From positions 1 to 64,000 of the forward strand of contig DASYKS010000023.1 of the NCBI GenBank assembly GCA_035995205.1: 64,000 bases of DNA, written 5' to 3'. The notes beneath the pieces are model-generated. The model saw only the letters and a program-made list of their open reading frames with translations. It searched no databases and had not been told where the DNA came from. The stretch is from DASYKS01 sp035995205. GTDB lineage: Bacteria > Acidobacteriota > Thermoanaerobaculia > Multivoradales > UBA5704. Of the stretch, positions 44,733 through 52,630 are shown one piece after another (positions within the stretch are counted from its first letter, which is position 1; the number at the start of each line of letters is the position of its first letter). A program made the translations under genes and the position numbers.

Positions 44733-46395
44733 CCCCAACTTCCCGACGACGACCGGTTTGACCCTCCGCGCCGGGCGCAGCGAGCAGCGCCCCTACTCGT
44801 CCATGCTGGGACTGGTGCTGCTGGGAGCGGTACTGCTCGCCGGCTTCGCCCTGCTGTTGGTCGCCGAGGCGCACGGCGCTCCGGGCTGGCTGTTCGAGGC
44901 GTTCCTGCTCGTCGCCCTGGTGGTCGTCGCGGTCGAATTCGGCGTCGTGATCCCCGCCGAACGCCGCCTCGTCGCGTTCGCCGAGACCCAGGAGCGCTCC
45001 CGCGCCAACGCCGAGACGGTGCTGGTCGAGGCGCTCGGGCACTTGAGCTCCGGCGACCTGGTGCGTTGTAGCGAACGGGGGCACGGCCTGCCCGGCGAAC
45101 TCGCGCCCGCTTTCGAGAGCGCCACCGCGGCGCTCGGCGTGCTCGCCCAGCAGATCCAGTCGAGCTCGATCGAGGTCGCGGGTGCCGCGAGCGGGGTAAA
45201 TCAGATCGCCTCCGAGCTCGCCTCCGGCTCTTCCCAGCAGGCCGCCTCGGTGGTCGAGATCACCGCCGCAATGGAGGAGCTGGCGCGCACGGCGTTCCAG
45301 ATCGCCGAGAACGCGGCGAGCCAGGCCGAGCTGGCGCAGCGCGCCGAGGAGAGCGGCGACGTCGGCGCCGCCGCGGTCGAGGAGGCGGTGGCCGGGGTCG
45401 AAGAGGTGAAGAAGCGGATCAGCGGCATCGCCGACCGGGCCGATTCTCTCGGCGCCCGATCCAAGGAGATCTACCGCGTGCTCGACCTGATCACCGAGAT
45501 CTCCCAGGAGACCCACATCCTGTCGCTGAACGCGGCGATCGAAGCGGCGGCGGCGGGCGAGCACGGCCGGCGCTTCTCGGTGGTCGCCGAAGAGGTGCGC
45601 CGGCTCGCCCAGCGCTCGCAGGAATCGGTCGAGTCGGTGCGCGCGCTGCTCGACGAGTTCGCGGGCTCGATCCGCGCCACGGTGGTGGCGACCGAAGAGG
45701 GGAGCAAAGAGGCGAGCCGCGTGCTCGAACGGGCGCGCGCCGCGGCCTCGGCGATCGACGAGCTGCGCCGCGCCTCGGGCGACACCGCGCGGGTCGCGCG
45801 CGAGATCTCGCTCGCCACCCAGCAGCAGAACGCGGCCTCCGACGAAGTGGTGCTGACGCTCAAAGAGGTGAGCCAGGTGGTGCAGCGGATGGCCGACGGC
45901 CTGAAGCAGTTCACCTCGACCGCCGACCGGCTGAACCACCTGGGGCTGCAAATCCAGATGCTTGCCCAGTCGTTCCACCTCGACACGACGCACTCGCTCA
46001 AGCACGCGGCCGAGCTGTGGGCGCGCGAGGTCGAGCGCCGCGCCGGCAACTGGGAGGCGATCGACCGCCTGCTGCCCGAGCTGCTGGTCCAGCGGGGATA
46101 CATCGAGTTCCTCTATTTCACCGACGAGGTCGCCGGCCAGCTCTCCTCGGCGGCCAACTACGAGCTGCTCGGCAGCCGCGACGTGCCGGAATCGGTCCTG
46201 CGCGGCACCGGCTTTGCCGACCGGCCCTGGTTCCGTTCGGCGGTGAAGGCGGGGCGCGCGGTGATCACCACGGTCTACCCGTCGCTGATCTCGGGCGAGC
46301 CGATTTTCACGGTCGCCGCTCCGGTCTACGAGGACGGCCGGCTCGCCGGCATTCTCGCCTTCGACATCAACATCAACAGCTGGACCAAGATTTAG
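44725..46395 (+). CDS. Second methyl-accepting chemotaxis protein with C-terminal Cache-like domain
   Basis: A 556-residue paralogue of the first MCP. Two N-terminal membrane helices (LGLVLLGAVLLAGFALLLVA and LFEAFLLVALVVVAVEFGVV) have a short loop. A helical signalling domain follows, with hairpin tip EISQETHILSLNAAIEAAAAG and probable methylation helices rich in Glu/Gln on either side. The C-terminal ~110 residues (RGYIEFLYFTDEVAG, DRPWFRSAVKAGRAVITTVY, GILAFDININSW) are an even clearer Cache/PDC-like sensor, again placed after the signalling domain and therefore cytoplasmic. It overlaps the preceding CheW-like gene and precedes cheA by 15 bases. Confidence 0.88.
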   Translation: MPDPNFPTTTGLTLRAGRSEQRPYSSMLGLVLLGAVLLAGFALLLVAEAHGAPGWLFEAFLLVALVVVAVEFGVVIPAERRLVAFAETQERSRANAETVLVEALGHLSSGDLVRCSERGHGLPGELAPAFESATAALGVLAQQIQSSSIEVAGAASGVNQIASELASGSSQQAASVVEITAAMEELARTAFQIAENAASQAELAQRAEESGDVGAAAVEEAVAGVEEVKKRISGIADRADSLGARSKEIYRVLDLITEISQETHILSLNAAIEAAAAGEHGRRFSVVAEEVRRLAQRSQESVESVRALLDEFAGSIRATVVATEEGSKEASRVLERARAAASAIDELRRASGDTARVAREISLATQQQNAASDEVVLTLKEVSQVVQRMADGLKQFTSTADRLNHLGLQIQMLAQSFHLDTTHSLKHAAELWAREVERRAGNWEAIDRLLPELLVQRGYIEFLYFTDEVAGQLSSAANYELLGSRDVPESVLRGTGFADRPWFRSAVKAGRAVITTVYPSLISGEPIFTVAAPVYEDGRLAGILAFDININSWTKI

Positions 46396-46410
46396 CACCC
46401 GGGGAGTCCG

Positions 46411-48606
46411 GTGGATCCGGAGTTTGCGGACTTAGTTCCCCTGTTCGCCGAAGAGGCGCGCGATCGGCTGGCCCGCCTGTCGGCGACGCTCTCGCGCCTG
46501 GACGAGGACCGCGCCGCGCTCGCCGAGGCGCGCCGCGAGCTGCACACGCTCAAAGGCGCCGGCCGGATGCTCCAGATCGCTCCCCTCTCCGAGCTCTGCC
46601 ACGCGGCGGAAGAGCTGCTCGCCGAACCCAGCCCGGGGCTCGGGCGGCGCCTGATGCGGGTCGCCGACCGGCTCTCGGCAATGGTCGAAGAGGTGGCGGA
46701 AGGGCACGAGCCGACGCGCGACGACGACCTCCTTCTCGCGCTGCTCGCGACCCCCGCCGACGCGCCCGTCCTGTCCGAGAAGGACGCCGCCGGCCCGGCG
46801 ACGGTCGCCGCGACCGCCTCGATCGCCGAGATCGCCGCGCCGCCCGCGGATTCGGCGGGTCCGGCCAAAGCCGCCGAGCCGGTACTCGCCGCTCCCTCTG
46901 TTCCTCTCGCCGCCGGCCCCGAGCGGCGCGGCGCCGAGTTGCGGCTCGACGCCTCGTCGCTCGATGCGCTCGCCGAGCGGGCGACCCAGGTGCGTCTGCT
47001 CGCGCTCGGCGTGCGGCCGGTGGTCGACCGGCTCTACGAGCTGGCCCAGCTGGCGGAAGGGGGCCTGCGCGAGCCGCAGCCGACGCAGGTGCTCGCGGGG
47101 CTCGCGACCATGCTCCGGCGCCTCGCGATCGAGGTCGAGGGGCGGGAGCGGCGTCTGGTGCGCACGGCGGACGAGCAGATCGACCGCATCCTCACACTCC
47201 AACTCCAGCCGCTGCGCGACAAGCTCCAGTCGCTCGCGCGTTCCGGGCGCGATCTCGGCCGGTCGCTCGGTCGCGAGATCGACGTCGAGGTCGCGGGCGA
47301 GGAGGTGCGGCTCGACCGGAGGATCGTCCGCGAGCTGGAGGAGGCGTTGATCCACCTGGTCCGCAACGCCGTCGACCATGGCATCGAAGCGCCGGCCGCG
47401 CGGGCGGCGGCGGGCAAGCCGCCGATCGGCCGGTTGCGCATCGCGGCGGCGGCCGAGGCGTCGCGGGTCCGCCTGAGCATCGAGGACGACGGCGCGGGCG
47501 CGGATTTGGAAGCGGTGCGCGAGCGCGCGATCTCAACCGGCCTGGTCGGCGAGACGGAGGGGCGGTCGCTCTCGCGCGAGGCGGTGTGGCGCTTCCTGTT
47601 CACGCCGGGGTTCTCGACCCGCGCCGTCGTCTCCCACATCTCCGGCCGTGGCGTGGGGCTCGACGTCGTCTCGTCGGCCACCTCGCGGGCGGGCGGCGAG
47701 GTGTTCTTCCACTCGGCCCCGGGCGAGGGCACCCGGGTGGAGATCGTGGTGCCGGTCGCGCGCCGGGGCGAGGCGATCCTGGTGCTCCGGGTCGGCGGCC
47801 TGAAGCTCGGGCTGCCCGCCAGCTCGGCGCGCAGGACCACCCGCATCGATCCCGCCGCGGTGATCGAGCGGGACGGCCGCCTGATCGCCAAGGTCTCCAC
47901 CAAATCCTCTCAGTCCGGCCCCGCCTCCGACCGGCTGGTCCACTTCGTCCCGCTCGGGCGCCTGTGCGGGCGCGCCGACGCCGAAGGGCGGCTGCTGGTC
48001 GAAGGGATGGCCTCCGGCCAGCCGTTCGCGGTGTCGGTCGACGACATTCTGGGCGAAGAGGAGGTACTGGTCCGCCCCCTCGCGCGGGCCGCGGCGGCCG
48101 ATCTCGCGGTCGAAGGGGTGGCGCTCCTCGCCTCGGGCGAGCCGATCGGCGTGCTCGCTCCCGGAGCACTCGCCGAGCGCAGCCTCGCGCACCAGCCGGT
48201 GGTGCCGCGCCCGGCGCCGACGCTGCGCCGGGTCCGGGTCCTCCTGGTCGACGACTCGCTGGTCACCCGCGAGATGGAACGCCGGCTGCTCGAAGACGCG
48301 GGCTTCGCCGTCCGGGCGGTCGGCGACGCGTTCGAGGCGCTGTCGCGCCTGGGCGAGGAAAGCTTCGACTGCGTGGTCACCGACATCGAAATGCCGGGGA
48401 TGAACGGCTTGGAGCTGACCGCGCGCATCAGGTCGCTGGAAAATTTCGCCCACCTGCCCGTCGTCGTCGTCTCGACTCGCGACCGCTCGGAGGATCGCCT
48501 GCGCGGCCTGCAGGCCGGTGCCGATGCCTACCTCGCCAAACAGAGCCTGGACGCGGGCGAGCTGGTCGAGCTGGTCCGCCGGCTCGGGGGGCGTTTTACC
48601 CCGTGA
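46411..48606 (+). CDS. CheA-type hybrid histidine kinase with C-terminal receiver (WspE-like)
   Basis: A 731-residue kinase: an N-terminal Hpt domain with phospho-acceptor His45 in RRELHTLKGAGR, an Ala/Pro linker, a dimerisation helix region, and a HATPase domain with N-box HLVRNAVDHGIE (~316), G1 DDGAGAD and G2 GRGVGLDVV. A CheW-like domain (~450-590) and a complete receiver (LLVDDSLVTREMERRL; phospho-acceptor Asp658 in VVTDIEMPGMNG; conserved Lys in AYLAKQ) complete it. No CheY/CheB-binding P2 domain is obvious. This Hpt-kinase-CheW-REC layout is that of WspE. GTG 46411 has GGGGAG upstream. The stop overlaps cheB by GTGA. Confidence 0.92.
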   Translation: MDPEFADLVPLFAEEARDRLARLSATLSRLDEDRAALAEARRELHTLKGAGRMLQIAPLSELCHAAEELLAEPSPGLGRRLMRVADRLSAMVEEVAEGHEPTRDDDLLLALLATPADAPVLSEKDAAGPATVAATASIAEIAAPPADSAGPAKAAEPVLAAPSVPLAAGPERRGAELRLDASSLDALAERATQVRLLALGVRPVVDRLYELAQLAEGGLREPQPTQVLAGLATMLRRLAIEVEGRERRLVRTADEQIDRILTLQLQPLRDKLQSLARSGRDLGRSLGREIDVEVAGEEVRLDRRIVRELEEALIHLVRNAVDHGIEAPAARAAAGKPPIGRLRIAAAAEASRVRLSIEDDGAGADLEAVRERAISTGLVGETEGRSLSREAVWRFLFTPGFSTRAVVSHISGRGVGLDVVSSATSRAGGEVFFHSAPGEGTRVEIVVPVARRGEAILVLRVGGLKLGLPASSARRTTRIDPAAVIERDGRLIAKVSTKSSQSGPASDRLVHFVPLGRLCGRADAEGRLLVEGMASGQPFAVSVDDILGEEEVLVRPLARAAAADLAVEGVALLASGEPIGVLAPGALAERSLAHQPVVPRPAPTLRRVRVLLVDDSLVTREMERRLLEDAGFAVRAVGDAFEALSRLGEESFDCVVTDIEMPGMNGLELTARIRSLENFAHLPVVVVSTRDRSEDRLRGLQAGADAYLAKQSLDAGELVELVRRLGGRFTP

Positions 48607-49694
48607 TCCACGTCCTGTTGGTCGACGACTCGCCTTCGGTGCGCGCGGTGCTCCGCCGATTCCTCTCGCGCACCGAGGATCTGGTCGTGGTGGGCGAGGC
48701 GGAGGACGGCGAGCGCGCGGTCGCCGCGGTCGAGGAGCTGCAACCGGACGTCGTGGTGATGGACCTTCAGATGCCGGTGATGGACGGGTACGTCGCGATC
48801 GAGCGGATCATGGCGACACGGCCGACGCCGATCCTGGTGCTCTCGTCGCGCGCCAACCGCAACCAGATGCAGACCGCGTTCGAGGCGATCCGCCGCGGCG
48901 CGATCGAGGTGTTGCCGAAACCGGAGGACACCGGCAGCTGGCAGTTGCTGGCCGATAGCCTGCCGGAGGTGGTGCGCGCGGCGGCCGCCGCGCGCCCGGC
49001 GCGGGGGGGGCCGAGGAAAACGCCGGCCCCGCCGCGATCGGTAGAGCCCATGCCGACCGGCTCTTTCCGCATCTTCCGTCGGCCGGACCGGCCCCTGCGC
49101 TGGGTCGCGATCGGCGCCTCGACCGGCGGGCCGGCGGCGCTGCGAGAGCTGTTCGAGGAGCTGCCCGCGGATCTGCCCGTGTCGATCCTGATCGTCCAGC
49201 ACATCGCGGCCGGTTTCGAGGTCGGGCTCGCCGACTGGTTGAACAAGGAATTTCCGCACGACGTTCGCTTGGCCCGCGACGGCGAGGTGCCGCCGCTGGG
49301 AGCGGTACGGCTGGCGCCGGCCGGCGCCCATTTGCGCTTGGAAGCGACCGGCAAGCTCGGCCTCGACGCCGCGACCCCCGCGCGGCGCGGCCACAAGCCG
49401 TCGGTCGACGACCTGTTCCATTCGGTCGCCACGGCCGCCCCGCGCGAGTCGGTGGGCGTGCTGCTCACGGGCATGGGGTCCGATGGTGTCGAGGGGCTGT
49501 TGGCGTTGCGCACCGCCGGTGGCTTGACGGCGGCCCAGGACGAGGCCAGCTCGGTCGTGTTCGGCATGCCCCGGGTGGCGCTCGAACGGGGGGCCGCCGA
49601 TCTTTCGCTGCCGCCGAAGGAGATCGCGCGTTGGCTCGCCCGGATTTGTCGCGGCGATCGAAGTGGGGAAGGCGCCCCGGGAGCGAGCTCGTGA
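48603..49694 (+). CDS. cheB: CheB protein-glutamate methylesterase (WspF-like)
   Basis: A 363-residue CheB: an N-terminal receiver (HVLLVDDSPSVRAVLRRFL; phospho-acceptor Asp54 in VVVMDLQMPVMDG), a Pro/Arg-rich linker (~135-160), and a methylesterase domain with catalytic Ser173 in GASTGGPAAL, His in VQHIAAGF and Asp in GMGSDGVEG. It demethylates and deamidates receptor glutamates to reset sensitivity. In the Wsp system the equivalent WspF restrains c-di-GMP output. GTG 48603 overlaps the cheA stop (GTGA) and its own stop overlaps the next GTG the same way, so this operon is tightly coupled. Confidence 0.94.
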   Translation: MIHVLLVDDSPSVRAVLRRFLSRTEDLVVVGEAEDGERAVAAVEELQPDVVVMDLQMPVMDGYVAIERIMATRPTPILVLSSRANRNQMQTAFEAIRRGAIEVLPKPEDTGSWQLLADSLPEVVRAAAAARPARGGPRKTPAPPRSVEPMPTGSFRIFRRPDRPLRWVAIGASTGGPAALRELFEELPADLPVSILIVQHIAAGFEVGLADWLNKEFPHDVRLARDGEVPPLGAVRLAPAGAHLRLEATGKLGLDAATPARRGHKPSVDDLFHSVATAAPRESVGVLLTGMGSDGVEGLLALRTAGGLTAAQDEASSVVFGMPRVALERGAADLSLPPKEIARWLARICRGDRSGEGAPGASS

Positions 49695-51115
49695 CCGTCC
49701 GGGTGCTGCTGGTCGAGCACAGCGAAGTCGGCCGGGCGGTGCATGCGCGCGCCCTGCGCGGCGCCGGGTTCGAAGTGGAAGAGGCGCGCGATTTCGAGAC
49801 CGCGATGTCGGCGCTCGAACGGCGGCCGCAGGTGGTGGTGGCGGCGGTCGCGGTGCCGACGATGGAAGGCTTTCCGCTGCTCCGCCTGCTCAAGGCCGAT
49901 CCGGCGCAGGCGCGCATCCCGGTTTTAATCCTCTCCGGCGAAGGGGAGGCCGCGTCGCGCTTCTGGAGCGCCAAGAGCGGGGCGGCGGCACGCCTCGACC
50001 TCGAAGCGCCGGCGGCGGAGCTGGCGGCCGAGGTCGCGCGGCTGGCGGTGCTCGGGGCGACCGATGCGGGCCCCGCCACGGGAGGGCCGCGGGTCGATTC
50101 TCATCTGCTCACCCGCGTGGCCGGGGTCGCCGCCCGGCTCGACGCCGCGCTGCTGCAAGCAACGCTCGCCGCCGAGCTGCTCGAAGCCGGCATGGCGACG
50201 GGAGATTTTCACGAAGCCTGCCGCTCCGTGTTGCAAGTACTTGGCGCGGTGGTCGACGCCCGCTTCCTGGGGGCGGCGGCGGGCGACGCCGAGCTGGTGG
50301 CGGCGCACGTGCTGCTGCCCGAGCCGCTCCCCCCCGAATTGCTCGCCGAGCTGGGCAAGCGGCTGTTCGCGAGCCTCGGCCTACCGGAAGGCGCCGCGCG
50401 CGATCTCGGCGTCTCGGGCGAGCGCGGCGGCGAGCCGGTCGACATCGATCTCGCCGTTTGGCTGGAGCTGCCGCTCGCCCGCGGCCGGGGGAGCCTCGTG
50501 CTCCTGCCGCGCGATCCGGGGCAGTTTGCGACCTCAGCCTCGTCGCTGGTCGACGGGCTGGTCCGGCCGCTCGGCGTGGTGCTCGAAAACGCCCTGCTCG
50601 CCGAAAGGCTGCGCGAGTTGTCGGTGCTCGACGGGCTCACCCGGTTGCTCAACCGGCGCGCCATCTTCGAGCGCCTGAGCGAAGAGATCGAGCGCGCGCG
50701 CCGCTACCGCCTGCCGCTCTCGGTGGTGCTCTGCGACTTCGATTACTTCAAACGGATCAACGACCGTTTCGGCCATCTGGTGGGGGATGCGGTGCTGCGC
50801 GAAGGGTCGGCCGTGCTGCGCAAGTCGCTGCGCACGACCGACCTGCTCGGCCGCTACGGCGGCGAGGAGTTTCTCGCGGTCCTGCCGCAGGTCGATCTCG
50901 AAGCCGCGCGCCAGGCCGCGGAACGCTTGCGTCGCGACGTCGCGGCCCATCCCCTGAGCATTGCAACCATCCCGCAACAGCAGATTACGGCGTCGTTCGG
51001 CGTCGCCGCGCTCTCCGAGCTGGGCGGCCGGACGGCGACCGACGAGCTGGTGGCGATCGCGGATCGCAGGCTCTACGAAGCGAAAGCCGCCGGCCGCGAC
51101 CGGGTGCGGCCATGA
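49691..51115 (+). CDS. Diguanylate cyclase with degenerate receiver (WspR-like position)
   Basis: A 474-residue protein: receiver-like domain (1-120), a GAF-like middle (~170-310), and a GGDEF domain with active-site GGEEF at 390-394 plus the inhibitory I-site RTTD (381-384), so c-di-GMP synthesis with feedback is predicted. The receiver has lost its chemistry: the acidic pair is Glu9-His10, the phospho-acceptor Asp is Ala52 (AVAVPTMEG), and the Lys position reads LDLEAP. It cannot be phosphorylated in the classical way. GTG 49691 overlaps the cheB stop (GTGA), and the stop overlaps cheR (ATGA). Confidence 0.9.
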   Translation: MTVRVLLVEHSEVGRAVHARALRGAGFEVEEARDFETAMSALERRPQVVVAAVAVPTMEGFPLLRLLKADPAQARIPVLILSGEGEAASRFWSAKSGAAARLDLEAPAAELAAEVARLAVLGATDAGPATGGPRVDSHLLTRVAGVAARLDAALLQATLAAELLEAGMATGDFHEACRSVLQVLGAVVDARFLGAAAGDAELVAAHVLLPEPLPPELLAELGKRLFASLGLPEGAARDLGVSGERGGEPVDIDLAVWLELPLARGRGSLVLLPRDPGQFATSASSLVDGLVRPLGVVLENALLAERLRELSVLDGLTRLLNRRAIFERLSEEIERARRYRLPLSVVLCDFDYFKRINDRFGHLVGDAVLREGSAVLRKSLRTTDLLGRYGGEEFLAVLPQVDLEAARQAAERLRRDVAAHPLSIATIPQQQITASFGVAALSELGGRTATDELVAIADRRLYEAKAAGRDRVRP

Positions 51116-52533
51116 CCCCGAAGGGGGGATCCGCCGCGGGTACCGGATCGATCGTGCGCCCCGGCCCGGTTTCGAACGCCGAGCGGCTCTCCGCTCTGAT
51201 CCGCGAAGCGACCGGCAACGTGGTCGCAAGCGAGAGGGTGACGTTGCTCGACGAGATCGCCGCCCGCCGCACGGCAGCGACCCGCCAGCCGAGCATCGAG
51301 GCCTACCTGTACGCGCTGTCGACCGGCGCACTCGCCGACGAGTGGCAGATCCTGATCGGGCTGGTGACGATCAAGGAGTCCTATTTCTTCCGCGCCCCGC
51401 AGCAGCTCGACGCGATCATCCAACGCGCCCTCCCCGCCCGGATCGAAGCGCGCACGGGCGAGCGCCGCCTGCGCATCTGGTCGGCCGCCTGCGCCCGCGG
51501 CGAAGAGCCGGCGACGATCGCCCTACTGCTCGCCGAGCACCCGGCCCTCCTCGGCTGGGACTGGTCGATCGTCGCGACCGACCTCGACGCAGAAGCCTTG
51601 GCTGGGGCCGAACGCGGCCTTTACGGCGACCGCGCCGTCGCCCAAGTGCCGCCCGCGCTGCTCGAAAAATGGTTCACCAAGCGCGGCAAGCTCTGGGAGC
51701 TCTCGCCCGATCTCAGGCGGCGGATCAGCTACCGGCTGCTGAACCTCGCCCACCCGCCCTACGACCTGCCGGAGCGCGGTTTCGACCTCATCCTGCTGCG
51801 CAACGTCCTGATCTACTTCCGCCGCCCGCTCCAGCGCAAAGTCGCGAACCAGGTCGCGCGCCTCCTCGCCCCCGGCGCGTACATGTTCTTGGGTGCCTCC
51901 GAAACTCTCTGGCAGATCCACGCCGATTTAGAGCCCGTCGATCTCGGTCCCTGCTTTGGGTACGTCCAAGGAACCGCGCGGCCGGAGGTGAAGCGGCCGG
52001 AGCCGGAGGGGGCGCCAAAACCCAGAGCCGTGCCCGCCGCCGCTCCGAAGGCTCAGCCTCCGGCTCGACCTCAGCCCCCGCCGCCACCGCGCCCGGCTCC
52101 GTCCCGGCCCGTCGCAAGGGTTTCCGCGGAACCCGCCTCGCCCATCCGGGACCTCGAAGCCGCCGCCCTCGCCCTGTCCGAAGATCGCCTGGACGAAGCC
52201 GCCCGCCACCTCGAAGCCGCCCTGGTGCGCGAGCCCGAGAACGCCGCGGCCCACGCCCTCCAAGGCTTTCTCGACGACCTCTCCGGTCGCCCCGAAAACG
52301 CCGTCGCTGCCTACCGCGCGGCGCTCTACCTCGACCCCGATCTCTACCAGGCGCGGCTGCTGCTCGCCGACCGGCTGCTGCATTTAGGCCAAGCCCGGCG
52401 GGCGGAGCACGAGTTTCGGGAGGTGCTTTCGGCGCTGCTCGCGGGGAAGGGGAAAGAGCTGGCGTTGCCGGAGGCGCTGGCGTTGCCGGATCGGGAGCGG
52501 GCGTTGCGGCGGTGCCGGCAGGCGCTGGGGTAG
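51112..52533 (+). CDS. CheR-type receptor methyltransferase with C-terminal TPR region (WspC-like)
   Basis: A 473-residue protein. An N-terminal helical CheR_N part (~25-85) is followed by the SAM domain with LRIWSAACARGEEPATIALLL, IVATDLDAEALAGAERGLY and FDLILLRNVLIYF. A Pro/Ala-rich linker (~285-340) leads to TPR-like helices (AALALSEDRLDEAARHLEAA, then AYRAALYLDPDLYQARLLLA). CheR with TPRs in an operon with CheA-REC and a diguanylate cyclase is the WspC arrangement. ATG 51112 overlaps the previous stop by ATGA. The last gene of the operon, followed by a terminator 23 bases later. Confidence 0.92.
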   Translation: MTPKGGSAAGTGSIVRPGPVSNAERLSALIREATGNVVASERVTLLDEIAARRTAATRQPSIEAYLYALSTGALADEWQILIGLVTIKESYFFRAPQQLDAIIQRALPARIEARTGERRLRIWSAACARGEEPATIALLLAEHPALLGWDWSIVATDLDAEALAGAERGLYGDRAVAQVPPALLEKWFTKRGKLWELSPDLRRRISYRLLNLAHPPYDLPERGFDLILLRNVLIYFRRPLQRKVANQVARLLAPGAYMFLGASETLWQIHADLEPVDLGPCFGYVQGTARPEVKRPEPEGAPKPRAVPAAAPKAQPPARPQPPPPPRPAPSRPVARVSAEPASPIRDLEAAALALSEDRLDEAARHLEAALVREPENAAAHALQGFLDDLSGRPENAVAAYRAALYLDPDLYQARLLLADRLLHLGQARRAEHEFREVLSALLAGKGKELALPEALALPDRERALRRCRQALG

Positions 52534-52555
52534 AAGCGCAGGCGTTTTCCTGGCT

Positions 52556-52580
52556 CGCCAAGCTCCAGCTTGGCGTTTTT
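52556..52580 (+). terminator. Rho-independent terminator of the chemosensory operon
   Basis: A perfect 9-bp stem (CGCCAAGCT / AGCTTGGCG) with a two-base CC centre is followed by TTTTT. It lies 23 bases after the CheR stop and separates the operon from the Roco gene. Confidence 0.93.
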
Positions 52581-52630
52581 GCGGTGAATTCAAGGTAGGC
52601 CGTCGATCAAACTGTTAGCATTCCGTCATC

